Below are positions 40,566-43,701 of a DNA stretch of 43,701 bases, piece after piece. The notes beneath the pieces were generated by a model, which was not told the origin of the DNA, searched no databases, and saw only the letters and a program-made list of their open reading frames with translations. Location of the stretch: assembly GCA_001579985.1 (NCBI GenBank), contig LRSR01013316.1, forward strand, positions 1 through 43,701, given 5' to 3'. Origin of the DNA: Hypsibius dujardini (lineage: Eukaryota > Tardigrada > Eutardigrada > Parachela > Hypsibiidae). Within the stretch, counting starts at the first letter, position 1. Each line of letters opens with the position of its first letter. The position numbers and the translations under genes are program-made.

Positions 40566-41780
40566 TCCGTGAGCCACTCCTGCTGGTTACATTTTTTGGG
40601 CCTAAAGCTAGTCAGTAACAATTCCCGTACTCAGCATAAATGTTAACCTAAACTCACTTAAAACGCCTTATTCGGAGATAAAGGGGCGGAACGATTTATA
40701 CTGTTGGGACAGGGACTTGAATTACGAGTGTAGTTTTCGAAGATTGTCACATAGCTCCGCCCCCGGACACCCGAAATATATTTGGTTGATGCCACTTGAA
40801 TTCCTATTGCACTCGGCATGAGGAAAGGGTTGACAAACGTTCTTCTGCGAATTATACGCTGGCTATTGTACATGGAACTGCTACTGACTAGCTGTACAGA
40901 GGGCTATATATGAAAACAGGTAACAAGAAATGAACTTTGCGTACCCATAATCTCTGGTTCAATACGACTCTAAAGATCATTGGTAGCCCAAATTTTTGTC
41001 ATTAGGGTTTTTGTATATATATTTTTTAAATTAATTTCACATATTATTTTCTTATCAAACACCGTTCGAGTACCAGATGATGAATGAGCATCATGCGATG
41101 ATCGTGAGATTATGCAGCAAGATCGACACGTGCCCTCCTGATTATAATGTGTATGAGGACAAATAAAAAACTCCCTTAAAACGATTCTCCGTCAATGAGA
41201 GAGCCTGTCCACTTGCCGGAAGACGATAAAAAATTACCCAACACCTCGAGAGCGTACTACAGTAAATGCTGCATGCATATACCGAGAAAGAACGGCGCTC
41301 CCTTCAATCATTCAACGTTGCAGTCAATGAGCACGCAACATTCGCCTCGCAGGCACAGCGAGAGCGTTTTTCTTCCCCTTCCCACCCGGTTTAATTAACA
41401 CCGGGTCTTCCACTCCCGCGATCGTGCCATGTCCCCGATCCCAATCGTGACATGTCTGATCGTGACATGACTGTGATATATACTAAATCGCGCGAGAGTG
41501 CTCTCATTATAATCGTCCATTTCTCGGGCTCCGTTTGAGAGCTCAGGTGAGAGCTGATGAGGAAGAGGAAGGAATTCCCAAACGGCCTTGCGCGTTGCCC
41601 TACGGCTGCTGCTGCTAAATTGCGGCTATTTTCGTCCTGTCATTTTGCTATATATTCTCTTTGAGAATCTCGCGAGCTAGCGCACAATGAGAAAAGCTGC
41701 GCCGCGAACACTTAAAGCAGTAGCATGAGGAAGAGACAATATTCACTCAAGAGAATGTACATATGTATATCGATCGGTCG
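40566..41780. other. Intergenic DNA with short ATCGTGACATG repeats
   Basis: No gene recognised. The motif GATCGTGMCATG occurs three times within about 60 bases around 41418-41472. Otherwise this is AT-rich intergenic sequence. Confidence 0.4.
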
Positions 41781-41818
41781 GAGTGGGTTCCCGGGTTCTC
41801 TCATCCGGGAACCCGCTC
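41781..41818. other. 14-bp perfect hairpin
   Basis: GAGTGGGTTCCCGG pairs with CCGGGAACCCGCTC around a 10-base loop, with one G-T pair. A second hairpin, AGGTATA/TATACCT, follows near 41850-41870. No T-run follows on the plus strand. The role is unknown. Confidence 0.6.
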
Positions 41819-42092
41819 CCTATAGTCCGTCGGGGTCTACATCCCTGCAGGTATATCTCTGCATATACCTCTAGAGATACAGGAAAAGGAAGGAATAGAG
41901 GTAGAAGATCCACACCGGATTCGATGCGAGAACGAACTTTAAAGGTCGGAATATTGGGATGTATCACATATGTATATACATATGCAGACACAGAGGGTAT
42001 AGCCAAACCATAGATTATACTTAGATGAGGAAGCTTTCTTCCCCCATAAAAATGTGTATATGTACTATACAAGGGATCTTGGTGCCCGTGAA

Positions 42093-42361
42093 CAGTGGCT
42101 CGTTTAGGATCTTTACAAGTCAGAACCTACAGGACCCCTCATGCTAGTTCCAGGGGGTGGGCAAAGGGTCAAAATGTTTTTTTTTAAATGGAAAACTGAA
42201 AAAAGAAGTAAAAATCTTACACTTTATCTTGATCACTTGACTCATATACAGAACTGTGGATTAAATTTTAAGAACAAAATACATTTTGCCCTATGCCCAC
42301 TCCCTAACCCTACTATAAGGGGTTCTGGTTGCGACTTGTGAGGAACCTAAACGAGCCCCTG
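42093..42361. mobile_element. hAT-type MITE (269 bp) with 8-bp imperfect target duplication
   Basis: The left end CAGTGGCTCGTTTAGG and right-end complement CAGGGGCTCGTTTAGG are hAT-like (CAGNG). Flanks CCCGTGAA (42085-42092) and CCCGCGAG (42362-42369) match at six of eight positions, the hAT duplication length. Inverted similarity continues for about 90 bases (ACAAGTC, GGGTGGGCAAAGGG, CAAAATG). It is non-coding. Confidence 0.75.
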
Positions 42362-42649
42362 CCCGCGAGGAACCCCTTGAAAAGCAAGCGCCTATACAGA
42401 ACTCAAACACGCCAACGGCAGCTGTTGTTTGCGTCGTGTACAGTGACAAATGTCTGAAATAGAGCCCTTCGTGTGTATACGCTGTATATGTGGGTATACC
42501 TGTAGCTATATCCCCGCCTCCACACACCTGCATCCGATTGTATTAAAAATAAAGGGGAGGGAGGGAGAGCTGTGTATATCAATCAGTGTCGCGGTTTGAT
42601 TTCCCCCTCCTTCCCGGGTGCTTTTCAATTTTCCACCCTACACAGCCAG

Positions 42650-42676
42650 ACACACACACACACACACACACACACA
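42650..42676. repeat. (CA)n microsatellite
   Basis: Thirteen CA units are followed by CAG-rich and CT-rich stretches, including a TCTCTC run near 42795-42830. This resembles a promoter-proximal leader. Confidence 0.85.
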
Positions 42677-43077
42677 GTCGGATTTTTCTTCTCAGCAGCA
42701 GCAGTTTCCGCCACGCACTCACACAAACCCATTATATACTGCAGACATTTCTGCTGTTGGGTCGGTGAGATTTTCCATTTCCCTCAACAGGAGCGTTCTC
42801 TCTTTCTTTCTCTCGCTCTCTCTCTCATTGCAATCAATGCTGCGAGATTGTTGCGTGTTAGCTTGGCGGGGTATCTGACATCGAGGGAGTGAGCAACAGT
42901 GCAAGTTCCCTGGAGTTTCGCTGCGTCCTTGGAGAAGGACCTTGGAAATTCGGCGACCCCGGTATCTCCGCGAGACGAGGAGGCACGGCTCATCCCATAT
43001 ACACCTACGCGCGGAGTTTGGTGAAGAAGAGATTGGAGTGTGGAGGAGACGACAGCCGCGCTGACAGACGTCGGGAA

Positions 43078-43143
43078 ATGGGGAATGGAGTGTCTATGCA
43101 GACGCGATGTATCTTCGTGGAGATCCACGGACGCACCGAAAAG
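43078..43143 (+). CDS. Candidate first coding exon of an unrecognised gene
   Basis: ATG at 43078 opens 22 codons beginning MGNGVS, a possible N-myristoylation signal (Gly2 and Ser6). It ends at AAG|GTGGGC, a possible donor in phase 0. GC-rich sequence with CA and CT repeats upstream would fit a leader. The next exon would lie outside the window. I do not recognise the family, and the open frame alone could be chance. Confidence 0.25.
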
Positions 43144-43179
43144 GTGGGCGAATATATTTGCACGCTTCCGATTTAAATA

Positions 43180-43701
43180 TAAAAAAATAAGTTTTGAGTC
43201 ATTGTCTGACCCCAAGTATTGACCTATCAAGTTTAGATTCTTGATCCAACAGAAAAAACTCGTTGTCATCGCTTCAAACTGAATTAGTCGATGTAGTCGG
43301 ACGTTTGAAAAATATAGAAATGTATATAATCTGTAAGGTTATGTTATATTGGTTGTTATAAAGAATACTTCCAATTCAAAAACATCTCGTTGCAATAGCT
43401 TTCTGAAAACATTGTTTATGACGCCCCTAACAGGTGTTCGAAATTTAGCAGATTGTTTTGCTCCCCTCTCAAGCACATTTTTTAATTTTTAGTAAACCAA
43501 AAAACCGAGTTTTTTCAGCCTAGATGATTTACACACGTTTCCGTTGGGAGCAGATAAAAAGATGAAACGTGCGGCTGTTTAAGTCATTGCAGAAGAGGAA
43601 ATGTTTCAATGCAGCTTGCTCGGGTCGCGGCGCTACGCCCCGACCCCCACCCCCCACCCCTCTCCTGGGCACATGTCTGACGGTCACTGAAATGTAAAAC
43701 T
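43180..43701. other. Right edge, nothing recognised
   Basis: AT-rich DNA without coding signals. It ends in a C-rich stretch (ccccgacccccacccccc, about 43637-43660). It may be intron if the exon at 43078 is real. Confidence 0.4.

Overview
The window looks like nuclear DNA of a small-genome invertebrate, probably an ecdysozoan. A tardigrade or other panarthropod is a guess from protein style, not something shown here. Genes are intron-rich with GT-AG introns of about 70 to 1800 bases. GC-rich exons sit in AT-rich introns, and nearly every gene carries degenerate GACA/TGTC tetranucleotide tracts. I reconstructed five protein-coding genes exon by exon. In each the splice phases close and the total length is a multiple of three.

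Layout. 1-4787: upstream region with AT-rich dispersed repeats, a 650-bp palindromic element and a GAGA-rich probable promoter or leader. 4855-11144 (+): muscarinic acetylcholine receptor, closest in motifs to the Gi-coupled mAChR-B/GAR-2 type. 11145-14462: its 3' end, an unclassified repeat-like stretch and the probable 3' UTR of the next gene. 14463-20358 (-): DDX3/PL10/belle DEAD-box RNA helicase, 11 coding exons, with a leader exon near 21333-21560. 22112-25154 (+): EPS15-like endocytic protein with a single EH domain, head-to-head with DDX3. 25984-28325 (+): GCKIII (MST3/STK24-25-26) Ste20 kinase. 29346-34829 (+): DCAF8-like WD40 substrate receptor of CUL4-DDB1. 34830-43701: gene-poor, with three more palindromic elements, a 269-bp hAT-type MITE and, at the right edge, a possible first exon of another gene.

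The most striking content is hidden inside the helicase gene. Introns 3, 5, 6 and 7, and a probable 3'-UTR intron, each hold a box H/ACA snoRNA-like gene on the host's sense strand. They fall into two paralogous families with two hairpins, ANANNA hinge boxes, ACA tails (one degenerate), a 14-nt pocket-to-box spacing and compensatory stem changes. One family carries pocket guides that fit two sites about 25-30 nt apart in a highly conserved LSU rRNA segment, as I recall that sequence. Two weaker box C/D candidates lie in introns 2 and 10. The helicase locus therefore looks like a multi-snoRNA host gene, linking an mRNA translation helicase to rRNA pseudouridylation. The five proteins otherwise serve unrelated roles: cholinergic signalling, translation, endocytosis, kinase signalling and ubiquitin ligase targeting. 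No operon logic is visible.
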